NCBI GenBank assembly: GCA_001897745.1
Contig: MKUH01000008.1
Span: 121,595 to 185,594, forward strand
Direction of reading: 5' to 3'
From: Candidatus Accumulibacter sp. 66-26
GTDB lineage: Bacteria > Pseudomonadota > Gammaproteobacteria > Burkholderiales > Rhodocyclaceae
DNA length: 64,000 nucleotides
Positions within the stretch are counted from its first letter, which is position 1; each line of letters starts with the position of its first letter. The position numbers and the translations under genes were made by a program. The notes under the pieces are model-generated. The model was not told where the DNA came from, searched no databases, and saw only the letters and a program-made list of their open reading frames with translations. Positions 8,748 through 22,450 of this stretch are shown piece after piece.

Positions 8748-10169
8748 ATGACGCAAAAAATCCACCTTCCTTCCGTCGATCGACTCCTGCAACAGCTGGC
8801 CGGCAGCATCGCCGAATTCGGCCGGCAGCCGGTCACCGCCTGCGTCCGCGCCGAACTGGCCGCCGCCCGCGAGGGCCTGCTCGGCGGTCTGCCGGCGCCC
8901 GACGAGGCGGACCTGCTCGCCGCCGTCCGGCGCCGGGCGGCCGATGCCGCGCGGCCGCGCCTGCGTCCGGTCTTCAACCTGACAGGAACCGTGCTGCATA
9001 CCAACCTCGGCCGCGCGCAGCTGGCCGAGGAGGCCATCGCGCTGATGGTCGAGGCGGCGCGCGCGCCGTGCGCCCTCGAATACGACCTCGCTTCGGGCGG
9101 CCGCGGCGACCGCGACGACCTCGTCTCGGCCCTGCTCGCCGAACTGGTCGGCGGCGGCCGCGAGGACCTCGCTGCGACCGTGGTCAACAACAACGCCGCC
9201 GCCGTCCTCCTCGCGCTCAACGCGCTGGCGCAGGGCAAGGAGGCTATCGTCTCGCGCGGCGAGCTGGTCGAGATCGGCGGCGCCTTCCGCATTCCCGACG
9301 TGATGCGCCGTGCGCAGGTCCGGCTGGTCGAAGTCGGCACCACCAACCGCACGCACGCCGCCGACTACGAGGAGGCGATCGGCCCGAAATGCGCGCTGCT
9401 GATGAAGGTGCACACCAGCAACTACGCCGTCACCGGGTTTGCCAAGACGGTCGACGAGCGCGCGGTGGCGGCCATCGCGCACGCGCGCGGGCTGCCCTTC
9501 CTGGTCGACCTCGGCAGCGGCACGCTCGCCGATTTCGCCTCTTACGGCCTGCCGGCCGAACCGACGCCGCAGCAGGCGCTGGCCGCCGGCGCCGACCTCG
9601 TGACCTTTTCCGGCGACAAGCTGCTCGGCGGCCCGCAGGCCGGCCTGATCGTCGGCCGCGCGGACCTGATCGCGAAAATCAAGAAGAACCCGCTCAAGCG
9701 CGCGCTACGCGTCGGCAAGACCACGCTCGCCGCGCTCGAGGCGACGCTGCGCCTGTACCGCGATCCGGACCGTCTGCGCGAACGCCTGCCGACGCTGCGC
9801 CTGCTGACGCGCAGCCCGGCCGAGATCGACGCCGCGGCGCGGCGTCTGCTGCCCGCCGTACAGGCTGCGCTCGGCGACGCCGCCGAGGTCGCGGTGGAGA
9901 CCTGCAGCAGCCAGATCGGCAGCGGCGCGCTGCCGGTCGAGCGCCTGCCGTCCCGCGCGCTGGTCCTGCGGCCGGCGGCGAAACGCCCGGGCCGGGCGCT
10001 GCTGCGGCTCGAAGCCGCCTTGCGCGGGCTGCCGCGACCGGTCATCGGCCATTTGCGCGACAATGCGCTGCGGCTCGATCTGCGCTGTCTGGAAGCGGGC
10101 GACGAAGCGGCTTTCGTCGCCCAACTCGGCGCCCTGGAACTGCACCGCGATCGCATCGCGACTGATTGA
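8748..10169 (+). CDS. selA: SelA, L-seryl-tRNA(Sec) selenium transferase
   Basis: PLP enzyme that converts Ser-tRNA(Sec) to Sec-tRNA(Sec) using selenophosphate. At 473 residues it is close to E. coli SelA (463). The PLP lysine is K291 within [13 protein letters not shown]. Other family marks are [16 protein letters not shown] near residue 77, [11 protein letters not shown], and [12 protein letters not shown]. The start at 8748 follows GGTGAAAGC. It works with SelB and tRNA-Sec encoded downstream. The selenophosphate synthetase gene selD is not in this window. Confidence 0.96.
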   Translation: MTQKIHLPSVDRLLQQLAGSIAEFGRQPVTACVRAELAAAREGLLGGLPAPDEADLLAAVRRRAADAARPRLRPVFNLTGTVLHTNLGRAQLAEEAIALMVEAARAPCALEYDLASGGRGDRDDLVSALLAELVGGGREDLAATVVNNNAAAVLLALNALAQGKEAIVSRGELVEIGGAFRIPDVMRRAQVRLVEVGTTNRTHAADYEEAIGPKCALLMKVHTSNYAVTGFAKTVDERAVAAIAHARGLPFLVDLGSGTLADFASYGLPAEPTPQQALAAGADLVTFSGDKLLGGPQAGLIVGRADLIAKIKKNPLKRALRVGKTTLAALEATLRLYRDPDRLRERLPTLRLLTRSPAEIDAAARRLLPAVQAALGDAAEVAVETCSSQIGSGALPVERLPSRALVLRPAAKRPGRALLRLEAALRGLPRPVIGHLRDNALRLDLRCLEAGDEAAFVAQLGALELHRDRIATD

Positions 10170-10255
10170 TGGTTTCGAAGAATTCGCTGCCGGCCTCGCC
10201 GGGCGGTCTGCGTACCGCCTGCCGGCAGCCCCGATCCCTTGCGGATCACCCTTAA

Positions 10256-10279
10256 GCCCGGGCATCTCCGTGTCCGGGC
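10256..10279 (+). other. GC-rich hairpin between selA and the flavoprotein gene
   Basis: GCCCGGGCA pairs with TGTCCGGGC around a short loop, but no T-run follows. It lies 22 bases before the next ATG. It could be an mRNA processing or stability element in a selA-to-selB transcript; nothing in the sequence marks it as a true terminator. Confidence 0.4.
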
Positions 10280-10300
10280 GGCTCAAATAATGGAGACGAC

Positions 10301-11646
10301 ATGAAAATCAACCGCCGACAATTCATCGCGGCCAGCGGCGCGCTCGGCGCCGGCATGGCCGCCAAAGCGATCGCCCAGCCGCAAGCGGCCGTGCCGCAGC
10401 CCTTCCTGATCGGGTCGCAGGCCGCGCCGCTGCTGCCGAAGGCCGCCGGCAAGCGCGTCGTCGTCTGCGGCGGCGGCTGGGGCGGCATCAGCGCCGCCAA
10501 GCATCTGAAGAAGAACGACCCGACACTCGACGTCGTCGTCCTCGAGCGCAACCCCGTCTTCTTCTCCTGCCCGATGAGCAACAAGTGGCTGATCGACGTC
10601 GTCGACAGCGACTTCCTCACCTTCAGCTACCTCAAGATTGCGCAGAAGTACGACTACCGCTTCGTGCAGACCGAGGTCGTCGCCTTCGAGCGCGACAAGA
10701 AGCGCGTCGTCACCGCGCAGGGCTGGGTCGATTACGACTACCTGATCGTCGGCGCCGGCATCCGCTACAACTACGAGGCCTGGTACGGCAACGATCGCAA
10801 GGCCGCCGAATACACGCGCGCGCACTTTCCCGCGGCCTACATCCCGAACGCCGAGCACTACGCGCTCAAGCAGGGCATCAAGAACTTCCAGGGCGGCGAT
10901 CTCGTGATGACGCTGCCGCCGCCGCCGCACCGCTGCCCGCCGTCGCCCTACGAGCGCGCCTGCCTGATCGCCTGGCACATCAAGAAGAACAACATCAAGG
11001 GCAAGATCACCATCCTCGATCCGAAGCCCGGGATCAATCCGATCAAGGGCGGCTTCTCGGAAGCCTTCGAAACGCTGTACAAGGATCAGATCACCTACGT
11101 GCCGAACGCCGTGATCAACGAGGTCGACCCGTTCAACAAGCGGATCAAGACCGCCGTCGGCGATTTCCGCTTCGACCACAGCGTCCTGATGGCGCCGCAC
11201 CAGGCCGGCGACATGGCGTGGAAGGCCGGCGCCGTCGGCCGGACCGCCGACGGCAAGGCGACCGGCTGGGCCGACGTCGATCCGATCTTCCTCACCCTGC
11301 GGGACGACAAGGACGTCTACGTGATCGGCGACGCGGTCGGCTTCGTCTCGCCGCAATTCAAGTTCTACCCCAAGGCCGGCCACGTCGCGAACTATCAGGG
11401 GCGCATCGTCGCCCGCTACATCGCCGACCGCGTCGCCGGCCGCGAGCCGAAAGCGCAGCTGCCGGACAACCTCTGCTTCATGATGGTCAACGCCTCGCCG
11501 CGCGAGGACGTCGCCGTGCGTTTCCGCTACCACCTCGACGACAAGGGCGTGATCATCCAGGAGCAGATCGACGACGACCTGCGGCGCGACGACCTCGTCA
11601 GCGAGGACTTCCAGTGGGCCGGCCGCATGTACGAGGACATGTTCTC

Positions 11647-11650
<4 letters not shown>
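10301..11650 (+). CDS. Tat-exported FAD-dependent oxidoreductase, related to flavocytochrome c sulfide dehydrogenase flavoprotein (FccB/SoxF)
   Basis: The 449-residue protein opens with a Tat signal ([13 protein letters not shown], residues 4-16), so it should fold with FAD and be exported. A Rossmann motif [10 protein letters not shown] (residues 53-62), a second GAG motif near 151, the FccB-like [10 protein letters not shown] (Cys212) and a C-terminal IGDAVGF FAD motif identify the FccB/sulfide:quinone reductase superfamily. Cys90 (FSCPMSNKW) sits in the family's N-terminal substrate region. The second redox cysteine of FccB, expected in the IGDA region, is replaced, so classical disulfide chemistry is doubtful. 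Its stop overlaps the TTG start of selB by four bases (TTGA). The substrate is unknown; sulfide, polysulfide or selenide are only possibilities. Confidence 0.85.
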
Positions 11651-13536
<1,886 letters not shown>

Positions 13537-13563
13537 CGCGCAGCGATATCCATGTTCAACAAC

Positions 13564-13659
13564 GGAAGAGATCGTTCCCCGGTGGGACGGCCGGTCTTCA
13601 AAACCGGTAGGGCCTGTCAGACAGGCCTTGGTAGGTTCGACTCCTGCTCTCTTCCGCCA
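13564..13659 (+). tRNA. selC: tRNA-Sec (anticodon UCA)
   Basis: A 96-base tRNA with the 8-bp acceptor stem GGAAGAGA/TCTCTTCC characteristic of tRNA-Sec. The anticodon stem CCGGT/ACCGG closes a loop carrying TCA at 13598-13600, which reads UGA. The long variable arm has stem GGCCTGT/ACAGGCC. G73 and CCA are encoded. It lies between selB and the GcvH-like gene with gaps of only 27 and 14 bases, so it is probably cut out of a longer mRNA. Confidence 0.97.
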
Positions 13660-13673
13660 TTCCCCTGAGTCCG

Positions 13674-14108
13674 ATGGCCCACACGCCTTTTCGCGGCAGC
13701 ATTCCCGACGACCGCCTCTATTGCCCGCGCCACGACATGTGGGTGCAGGAGCGCGACGGCGAGGTCCTGATCGGCGCCTCGCGCTTCGGCATCTTTCTCG
13801 CCGGCGAGGTCATCGCCTTCACGGCCAAGCCGAACGGCGCCGAGATTGCCGTCGGGCGCGGCATGGGCACGGTCGAGTGCCGCAAGACGGTGCTCGCCGT
13901 GCATGCGCCGGTTTCCTTCGTCCTGATCGAAGGCAACGAAGCCGCCGAGGAGCGTCCGGCCATCGTCAATCGCGACCCGCACGGCGCCGGCTGGATGGCG
14001 CGCGGCCGGCCGACCGGCTGGGCGGCGGAAAGCGCCGGCCTGCTCGACGCTACGGCCTACCGGGCGCACATCCTGGCCATCGAGCCGGAGGCCTGTTTTG
14101 ACGACTGA
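13674..14108 (+). CDS. GcvH-like lipoyl-domain protein
   Basis: The 144-residue protein aligns with glycine cleavage H protein through GTVECRKTVLAVHAPV. Lys71 occupies the place of the lipoylated lysine of GcvH (VESVKA) and Cys69 is two residues before it. The closing segment NRDPHGAGW matches the H-protein motif NxDPYGxGW. No glycine cleavage genes (gcvT, gcvP) are nearby. The gene starts 14 bases after tRNA-Sec with little ribosome-binding sequence and overlaps the DsrE-like gene by 11 bases. By context it resembles the lipoate-binding proteins that accompany DsrE-type carriers in sulfur metabolism more than a glycine-cleavage subunit. That role, or a selenium role, is inference. Confidence 0.8.
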   Translation: MAHTPFRGSIPDDRLYCPRHDMWVQERDGEVLIGASRFGIFLAGEVIAFTAKPNGAEIAVGRGMGTVECRKTVLAVHAPVSFVLIEGNEAAEERPAIVNRDPHGAGWMARGRPTGWAAESAGLLDATAYRAHILAIEPEACFDD

Positions 14109-14499
14109 CGGCGCATCGCAGCGGCCGGAGAACGTCGCCTTCCTGATCTGGGCGGCCACGCCGGAGCGGCCCGAGCTGTGCGTGACGCCGCTCGTGCACG
14201 CGCTGGCCGCGCTGGCGCTGGACTGCACGGTCGAAATCCACTTCGCCGGTCCGGCAGTGCGCTGGCTGGTCGAAGGCGTCGCCGCCGAGCGCTATCCGAC
14301 GCCCGCGCGGGAGAAAGCGATCCTCGCCTTTCTTCGGGAAGCCTCCGCGGCCGGCGCCCGGCTTCTGGCGTGCAGCATGGCCCGTGCAAGCTGGATCGGG
14401 CCGGACGAGAGTCTGATCGTTGAATGCCACGGCGCCGCCGGCGCGACTGCCTTCGTCGCCCGCATGCTCGACCCCGCCTGGCGCACCGGCGTTTTCTGA
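14098..14499 (+). CDS. DsrE/TusD-superfamily sulfurtransferase-like protein
   Basis: A 133-residue cytoplasmic protein with the alternating beta-alpha pattern of the DsrE/DsrF family: VAFLIWAA strand, helix LVHALAALAL, VEIHFAG strand and helix AREKAILAFLREASAAGARL. A conserved cysteine, Cys92, follows in LLACSMARASW, where DsrE-type carriers hold persulfide sulfur. The start is a TTG at 14098 inside the end of the GcvH-like gene, with no ATG near. Its position after selB and tRNA-Sec suggests chalcogen transfer (sulfur or selenium); the partner is unknown. A bidirectional terminator follows at 14650. Confidence 0.75.
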   Translation: MTTDGASQRPENVAFLIWAATPERPELCVTPLVHALAALALDCTVEIHFAGPAVRWLVEGVAAERYPTPAREKAILAFLREASAAGARLLACSMARASWIGPDESLIVECHGAAGATAFVARMLDPAWRTGVF

Positions 14500-14649
14500 A
14501 GTCTCTCCGTGCCGCGCCGGATGTCGTTCTGGCGGGCCGATGGGCAGGTGGGCTGGTGTCCGCGAGCGCCTGCCCGGTGGCTCGCGTGCGCGGCGGGCTT
14601 GGGTGACGGCCATCTCTCCGCGTCGAGTCCTTCCGTGCGGAGAGCGAAA

Positions 14650-14689
14650 AAACAGAAAGGGCTTGCGCTGAGGCAAGCCCTTTCTGTTT
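14650..14689. terminator. Bidirectional terminator between the dsrE-like gene and hup
   Basis: A perfect 17-bp inverted repeat (AAACAGAAAGGGCTTGC and its complement) around GCTGAG, with A-rich and T-rich outer ends. It lies between convergent genes and can terminate both strands. The 150 bases before it (14500-14649) show no gene. Confidence 0.85.
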
Positions 14690-14737
14690 CCTGCTCCAGG
14701 CGGCGGTGCGCGCCGGAAGCAGGGGCGGAGAGAAGGA

Positions 14738-15034
14738 TTACTTCTTCTTCTTGCCCTTGGCGGTGGCGACGGTGGCCTTGAAGGTGGCGCCGGCCGAGAA
14801 CTTCGGCACGGTGGTCGCGGCGATCTTGATCTTCTCGCCGGTCTTCGGGTTCTTGCCTTCGCGTGCGGCGCGGGCGGCGGACTTGAAGGTGCCGAAACCG
14901 ACGAGGGTCACGCCGTCGCCGGAGGCAACTGCTTCGACGATGGTCTCGATGACTGCATCCAGGGCCTTGCCGGAGGCAGCCTTGGACAGTTCGGTACGGG
15001 TAGCGATGGCGTCGATCAGTTCAGACTTGTTCAT
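14738..15034 (-). CDS. hupB: HU-family DNA-binding protein
   Basis: Small histone-like protein that bends and compacts DNA. It has 98 residues (E. coli HU 90) with the family start MNKSELIDAIA, helix KALDAVIETIVEAV, and the GFGTFKSAARAAREGKNPKTGE segment leading into the DNA-binding beta arms. A lysine-rich tail KGKKKK extends beyond the standard length. The ATG is preceded by CTGGAGATTCGAGATACC. The bidirectional hairpin at 14650-14689 terminates it. Confidence 0.95.
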   Translation of the reverse strand: MNKSELIDAIATRTELSKAASGKALDAVIETIVEAVASGDGVTLVGFGTFKSAARAAREGKNPKTGEKIKIAATTVPKFSAGATFKATVATAKGKKKK

Positions 15035-15328
15035 GGTATCTCGAATCTCCAGTGGTTGTTAAAGATGCAACTCCGCCGCAATTCTTGCATTTCACAGGCC
15101 TGTAGGGAAGGGGGGCTTGCATAGTGAATACTCATTTTTTTTAAAAAATGTTGTATTTCGTGCGCGCGTCCCCTCCCCGGACCGCTTCGCCGGCCGGAAA
15201 GCGAGTCCGGACGGTGCTTTCCGGGTCTGCGCTTTTGCCGCTCGGGCTTTTCGTGTACTGTTTCCCGTCAAATTCAGAAAGTGCCGGACACGCCCGTTGC
15301 GGCGGTACGCGGCACGCGAGGAGACACG
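15035..15328. promoter_or_regulatory. Divergent intergenic region between hup and the REC-GGDEF-EAL gene
   Basis: About 290 bases hold the promoters of two divergent genes. It contains an A/T-rich patch with a short inverted repeat TTTTTTAAAAAA near 15136-15148. No promoter hexamers were convincing enough to place, and no gene was seen. Confidence 0.45.
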
Positions 15329-17584
15329 ATGATCCGGCCGCCGCATGAAGAGGATGCGCTCGTCATTCTCGACGACGAGAGGGGCGATGCTTCCGACCGT
15401 ACCACCGCCCCACGCTGGCGGGTTCTGATCGCCGACGACGACCGCGAGGTCCACGAGGCGACGGTTTTCGCGCTCGCCAACGTCGTCATCGAGGAGCGCC
15501 GGCTGGAATTCCTGCACGCCTACTCGGCTCAGGAAACCGAAGCGCTGCTGCGCGCGCACGGCGACATCGCGGTGCTCCTGCTCGACGTGGTGATGGAGCG
15601 CGAGGATGCCGGGCTGGCGCTGGTCGGCCGGATTCGCGGCGAACTCGGCTGCGGCGACCTGCGCATCATCCTGCGCACCGGGCAGCCGGGCTACGCGCCC
15701 GAGCTGAAGGTCATCCGCGAATACGACATCAACGACTACAAGACGAAGTCCGAATTGACGCTGACGCGCCTCGTCACGGCGCTCACCACGGCGATTCGCT
15801 CCTACCGCCAGATCCGCACCATCGCCGAGAGCCGGCACGGCCTGGAGCTGATCGTCGACGCGGCGTCCGACCTGTTTTCGCGGCGCGGCCTGGCGCTGTT
15901 CGGCGAGGGCGTGCTGACACAGGTCTTCGCCCTGATCGGCAGCGAGCCGGCCGGCTTTCTCGCCATCGAGGGCGAGCTTGGCGGCGAGGCGGAAGGCGAC
16001 GTGCGGATCACGCACGCGGTCGGCGAGTTCGCCGCGTGGCGGGAGCAGCGCCTCGCCGCGCTGGGCGTGCCGGCGATCGGCGCCAGCGTGCGCGCCTGCC
16101 TCGACAGCCGGCGCAGCCTCTACGCCGACGATTGCGCGCTGCTCTACCTGTCCGGCACGCCGGCGCGGCGCGGCGTCGTCTATCTGGCGACGCGGCGGCC
16201 CCTGAGCGAGATCGACCGGCGCCTGCTCGACGTCTTCGCGATCAATGTCTCGGTCGGGCTGGAGAACGTCAATCTCTTCCAGGACCTCGATTTCCACGCC
16301 TTCAGCGACCGCCTGACGCACCTGCCGAACCGCGGCAAGTTCATCATCTCGATCGATCAGAAGATCACCGGGCGCTGCCAGGGCTGCAAGGGTTGCGCCG
16401 TCGCCCTGCTCGACATCGACCATTTTTCGGAAACCAACGATGCGCTCGGGCATCGCATCGGCGACCAGCTGCTGCTGCAGGTCGCCCAGCGTCTCGAACG
16501 CGCGTGCCTGCCGGCGATCGTCGTCGCGCGCGTCGGGCCGGACGTCTTCGGCCTGCTCGGACGGCGCGAGGAGATCGACGCGGCGCAACTGCTCGCCCTG
16601 TTCGACGCGCCCTTCCGCGTCGAAGGCTATTCGCTGGCGGTGCGGGCGACGATGGGCATGACCGAGATCGCGCTCGGCGACGGCGGCGGCCTCGAAGCGC
16701 TGCGCGCGGCGACCATCGCGCTGAACATGGCCAAGCGCGAGCGGCGCGGGCACTGCGCCGTGTTCACGGCCGGCATGGCGGCCGACCGCGAACAGCGCCT
16801 GACCCTGCTCAACGAGCTGCGCGCCGCGCTCAGCGAGCGGCGCGGACTGGAGCTGTACTACCAGCCGCAGATCGAGTTCGGCACGCAGCGGGTGGTCGGC
16901 GCCGAGGCGCTGCTGCGCTGGCGGCGCGCCAACGGCGAGTTCGTTCCGCCGGACCGCTTCATTTCGCTGGCCGAGTATTCCGGGCTGATCGTCGAGCTCG
17001 GCGCCTGGGTGTTCGAGACCGCCGTCGCGCAGGTCGCCGAATGGGACCGGCGCGGCATGGGCGGCCTGCGCATGGCGGTCAACGTTTCGCTGGCGCAGTT
17101 CTGCGCCGGCGATTTCCTGCCCATGGTGCATGACTGCGTGCGCCGGGCGACGGTGCCGGCCGGGCGCATCGAACTGGAAATCACCGAGTCGGTGGCGATG
17201 GTCGAGACCGCGCGCATGGCCGATACGCTGAACGAGCTCAAGCAGCTCGGCTTCCTGATTGCGATCGACGATTTCGGCACCGGCTTCTCGTCGCTCTCCT
17301 ATCTGCACGAGCTGCCGATCGACCGCCTCAAGATCGATCGCGCCTTCATCCGCACGCTGTCCGAGCAGGCGCGCGGCAAGTCGATCGCCGGCATGGTCGT
17401 CGGCCTCGGGCATTCGCTCGGGCTGGCGGTGATCGCCGAAGGCGTCGAGACGGAAGAGCAGGCGGCGCTGTTGCGCGAGATGCGCTGCGACGAGGCGCAG
17501 GGCTATCTGTACGGCAAGCCGATGCCGGCCGCCCAGTTCGCGGCCTGGCACGCGGCCTGGACGGCGCGGCGGGCCGGCGCGTAG
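15329..17584 (+). CDS. Response regulator: REC, DUF3369, degenerate GGDEF and EAL domains (probable c-di-GMP phosphodiesterase)
   Basis: Predicted two-component output protein controlling cyclic di-GMP. From the ATG at 15329 (ribosome site GAGGAGA) it has 751 residues. The REC domain spans about 30-150 with acidic DDD at 36-38 and phospho-acceptor Asp86. A DUF3369-like sensor domain spans about 175-340. A GGDEF domain follows at about 350-490, whose signature is degraded to RVGPDVFG, so cyclase activity is unlikely. The EAL domain runs from about 510 and keeps AEALLRW, NVSLAQF, EITES, DDFGTGFSS, RLKID and EGVETEEQ, so phosphodiesterase activity is plausible. No cognate histidine kinase is adjacent. 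Confidence 0.9.
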   Translation: MIRPPHEEDALVILDDERGDASDRTTAPRWRVLIADDDREVHEATVFALANVVIEERRLEFLHAYSAQETEALLRAHGDIAVLLLDVVMEREDAGLALVGRIRGELGCGDLRIILRTGQPGYAPELKVIREYDINDYKTKSELTLTRLVTALTTAIRSYRQIRTIAESRHGLELIVDAASDLFSRRGLALFGEGVLTQVFALIGSEPAGFLAIEGELGGEAEGDVRITHAVGEFAAWREQRLAALGVPAIGASVRACLDSRRSLYADDCALLYLSGTPARRGVVYLATRRPLSEIDRRLLDVFAINVSVGLENVNLFQDLDFHAFSDRLTHLPNRGKFIISIDQKITGRCQGCKGCAVALLDIDHFSETNDALGHRIGDQLLLQVAQRLERACLPAIVVARVGPDVFGLLGRREEIDAAQLLALFDAPFRVEGYSLAVRATMGMTEIALGDGGGLEALRAATIALNMAKRERRGHCAVFTAGMAADREQRLTLLNELRAALSERRGLELYYQPQIEFGTQRVVGAEALLRWRRANGEFVPPDRFISLAEYSGLIVELGAWVFETAVAQVAEWDRRGMGGLRMAVNVSLAQFCAGDFLPMVHDCVRRATVPAGRIELEITESVAMVETARMADTLNELKQLGFLIAIDDFGTGFSSLSYLHELPIDRLKIDRAFIRTLSEQARGKSIAGMVVGLGHSLGLAVIAEGVETEEQAALLREMRCDEAQGYLYGKPMPAAQFAAWHAAWTARRAGA

Positions 17585-17619
17585 GCGCGAGCGCCGTGCC
17601 GCCGGGGGGGGGCAGCCGC

Positions 17620-20451
<2,832 letters not shown>

Positions 20452-20536
20452 GGGGTAGGGCCTGGAGGCTGAAGCAAACCTGTTAATATACGCAATTCTC
20501 CCGCACCGCACCAAACCCCTTTCTGCAATTTCCGCA

Positions 20537-21742
20537 ATGACTCTTCCCGATCCGAACCGCATGAGTCCCGAAGAGAAACGCGCCGGCGTCAGCCTGGCGG
20601 CGATCTTCGCGCTCCGCATGCTGGGCCTCTTCCTGATCCTTCCGGTCTTCTCGGTGTACGCCAAGACGCTGCCTGGCGGCAACGAGGTCATGCTGGTCGG
20701 CCTCGCCATCGGCGCCTACGGGCTGACCCAGGCCTTCCTGCAGATCGCCTACGGCGCGGCCTCCGACCGCTACGGGCGCAAGCCGGTGATCGTCTTCGGC
20801 CTGCTCCTCTTCGTCGTCGGCAGCTTCGTCGCGGCGCTCGCCGGCGACATCCACACGGTGATCGCCGGCCGCGTGCTGCAGGGCGCCGGCGCCATCTCGG
20901 CGGCGGTCACCGCGCTCGCCGCCGACCTCACGCGCGAACAGCACCGGACCAAGGTGATGGCGATGATCGGCTCGTCGATCGGCCTTGTCTTCGCGCTGTC
21001 GATGGTCGGCGCGCCGCTGCTCTACGCGGCGGTCGGCATGCCCGGCATCTTCGCGCTGACCGGCCTGCTCGCGCTGGCCGCCATTTTCGTCGTGCTCAAG
21101 GTCGTGCCGCCGGCGCCGACGTTGCCGCAGCGTCCGACCGGCGCCAGCTTCCGCGAGGTGCTGAGCAACCCCCAGCTGCTGCGCATGAACTTCGGCGTTT
21201 TCGCGCTGCACCTGATGCAGACGGCGATGTGGGTGCTCGTCCCGTCGGCGCTCGTGCAGACCGGCGGCCTGCCGCTCGGCGAGCACTGGAAGATCTATCT
21301 GCCGGCGGTGCTCGTCTCCTTCGTCGTGATGGTGCCGGCGATCATCGCCGCCGAGAAGCACGGGCGCATGAAGCTCGTGTTCAACGCCGCCATCGCCCTG
21401 CTGCTTGCCGTGCAGATCGGTTTCGCGCTGGCCGGCCACGGCGTCTACGCGCTGGCCTTCTGGCTGACGCTCTTCTTCGTCGCCTTCAACGTGCTCGAGG
21501 CGACGCAGCCCTCGCTGATTTCGCGCATCGCGCCGCCGCACGCCAAGGGCGCCGCGCTCGGCGTGTACAACACGACGCAGTCGCTCGGGCTGTTCCTCGG
21601 CGGTGCGCTCGGCGGCGCGCTGGCGCAGTACGTCGGCCCCGGCGCGGTGTGGCTGCTCTGCTCCGTACTCGCGCTGCTCTGGCTGGCGCTTGGCCTGAGC
21701 ATGCGCATGCCGGCGCCGCGCGTGCAACAAAGCGCCGCTTAA
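20537..21742 (+). CDS. MFS transporter, YajR-like 12-helix
   Basis: Inner-membrane major facilitator carrier of 401 residues with about 12 hydrophobic helices. The MFS signature between helices 2 and 3 is seen as [12 protein letters not shown]. The N-terminal stretch [18 protein letters not shown] and the loop [21 protein letters not shown] resemble the YajR group. The substrate is unknown; drug-type efflux is a family-level guess. Divergent uvrA and downstream ssb (37 bases) form an arrangement common in Betaproteobacteria. Confidence 0.88.
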   Translation: MTLPDPNRMSPEEKRAGVSLAAIFALRMLGLFLILPVFSVYAKTLPGGNEVMLVGLAIGAYGLTQAFLQIAYGAASDRYGRKPVIVFGLLLFVVGSFVAALAGDIHTVIAGRVLQGAGAISAAVTALAADLTREQHRTKVMAMIGSSIGLVFALSMVGAPLLYAAVGMPGIFALTGLLALAAIFVVLKVVPPAPTLPQRPTGASFREVLSNPQLLRMNFGVFALHLMQTAMWVLVPSALVQTGGLPLGEHWKIYLPAVLVSFVVMVPAIIAAEKHGRMKLVFNAAIALLLAVQIGFALAGHGVYALAFWLTLFFVAFNVLEATQPSLISRIAPPHAKGAALGVYNTTQSLGLFLGGALGGALAQYVGPGAVWLLCSVLALLWLALGLSMRMPAPRVQQSAA

Positions 21743-21779
21743 CCCATATAATTCCGCATCATTCCATTCAGGAGGCAAC

Positions 21780-22268
21780 ATGGCTTCGGTCAATAAAGTG
21801 ATTCTCGTCGGCAACCTCGGCGCCGACCCGGAAACCCGCTACATGCCCAACGGCGACGCCGTGGCCAACGTCCGCCTGGCGACCACCGAGTCGTGGAAGG
21901 ACAAGGCGACCGGCGAGAAGCGCGAAATCACCGAATGGCACCGCGTCGTCTTCTACCGCAAGCTCGCCGAAATCGTCGGCCAGTATCTCAAGAAGGGCTC
22001 GGCGGTGTACGTCGAGGGCCGCATCCGCACGCGCAAGTGGCAGGACAAGGAAGGCCAGGAACGCTATACGACCGAGATCGAGGCCAACGAAATGCAGATG
22101 CTCGGCGGCCGTTCGGGGGCGGGCGGCGGCGGTGGCGGCGGTTTCTCCGGCGGCGAGGCCGAGTACGGCGGCAGCATGCCGTCGTCGGGCGGCGGTGGTG
22201 GCCAGCGTTCGGCGCCGGCCAAGAAGGCGCCGAGTTTCGACGACATGGACGACGACATTCCGTTCTGA
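21780..22268 (+). CDS. ssb: Single-stranded DNA-binding protein
   Basis: Binds single-stranded DNA in replication, recombination and repair. The 162-residue protein has the OB-fold N-terminus ([18 protein letters not shown] through about residue 108), a Gly-rich linker, and the acidic tail DDMDDDIPF that docks partner proteins. The ATG at 21780 has a clear ribosome site, CAGGAGGCAAC. An intrinsic terminator follows the stop. Confidence 0.97.
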   Translation: MASVNKVILVGNLGADPETRYMPNGDAVANVRLATTESWKDKATGEKREITEWHRVVFYRKLAEIVGQYLKKGSAVYVEGRIRTRKWQDKEGQERYTTEIEANEMQMLGGRSGAGGGGGGGFSGGEAEYGGSMPSSGGGGGQRSAPAKKAPSFDDMDDDIPF

Positions 22269-22283
22269 AAGACGGTTTCGAAG

Positions 22284-22318
22284 AAACGGCGTGGAGCCAG
22301 TCTCCACGCCGTTTTTCG
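22284..22318 (+). terminator. Rho-independent terminator of ssb
   Basis: A 13-bp stem, AAACGGCGTGGAG paired with CTCCACGCCGTTT around CCAGT, continues into a T-rich stretch (TTTTTCGTTGTTT), 16 bases after the ssb stop. Confidence 0.9.
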
Positions 22319-22450
22319 TTGTTTCGGCAGATTTTCTGCCATGACGCGCGCTTGTTTCACCCTTGGCCGGCGTTTTCCGGCAGAATCCGCGCTGTTGCAG
22401 TGCGTCATCCGGACTTTCCGGTCGGCAGCCTGCCTGCGAGACCGTCCGAC

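Noticed and set aside
10256..10279. Terminator between selA and the flavoprotein gene
   Set aside because: The stem is good but no T-run follows, and it is only 22 bases from the next ATG; kept only as an unexplained hairpin.
20462..20500. LexA/SOS box for uvrA
   Set aside because: Only the half-site CTGT followed by an A/T-rich core is seen; the matching ACAG half is absent.
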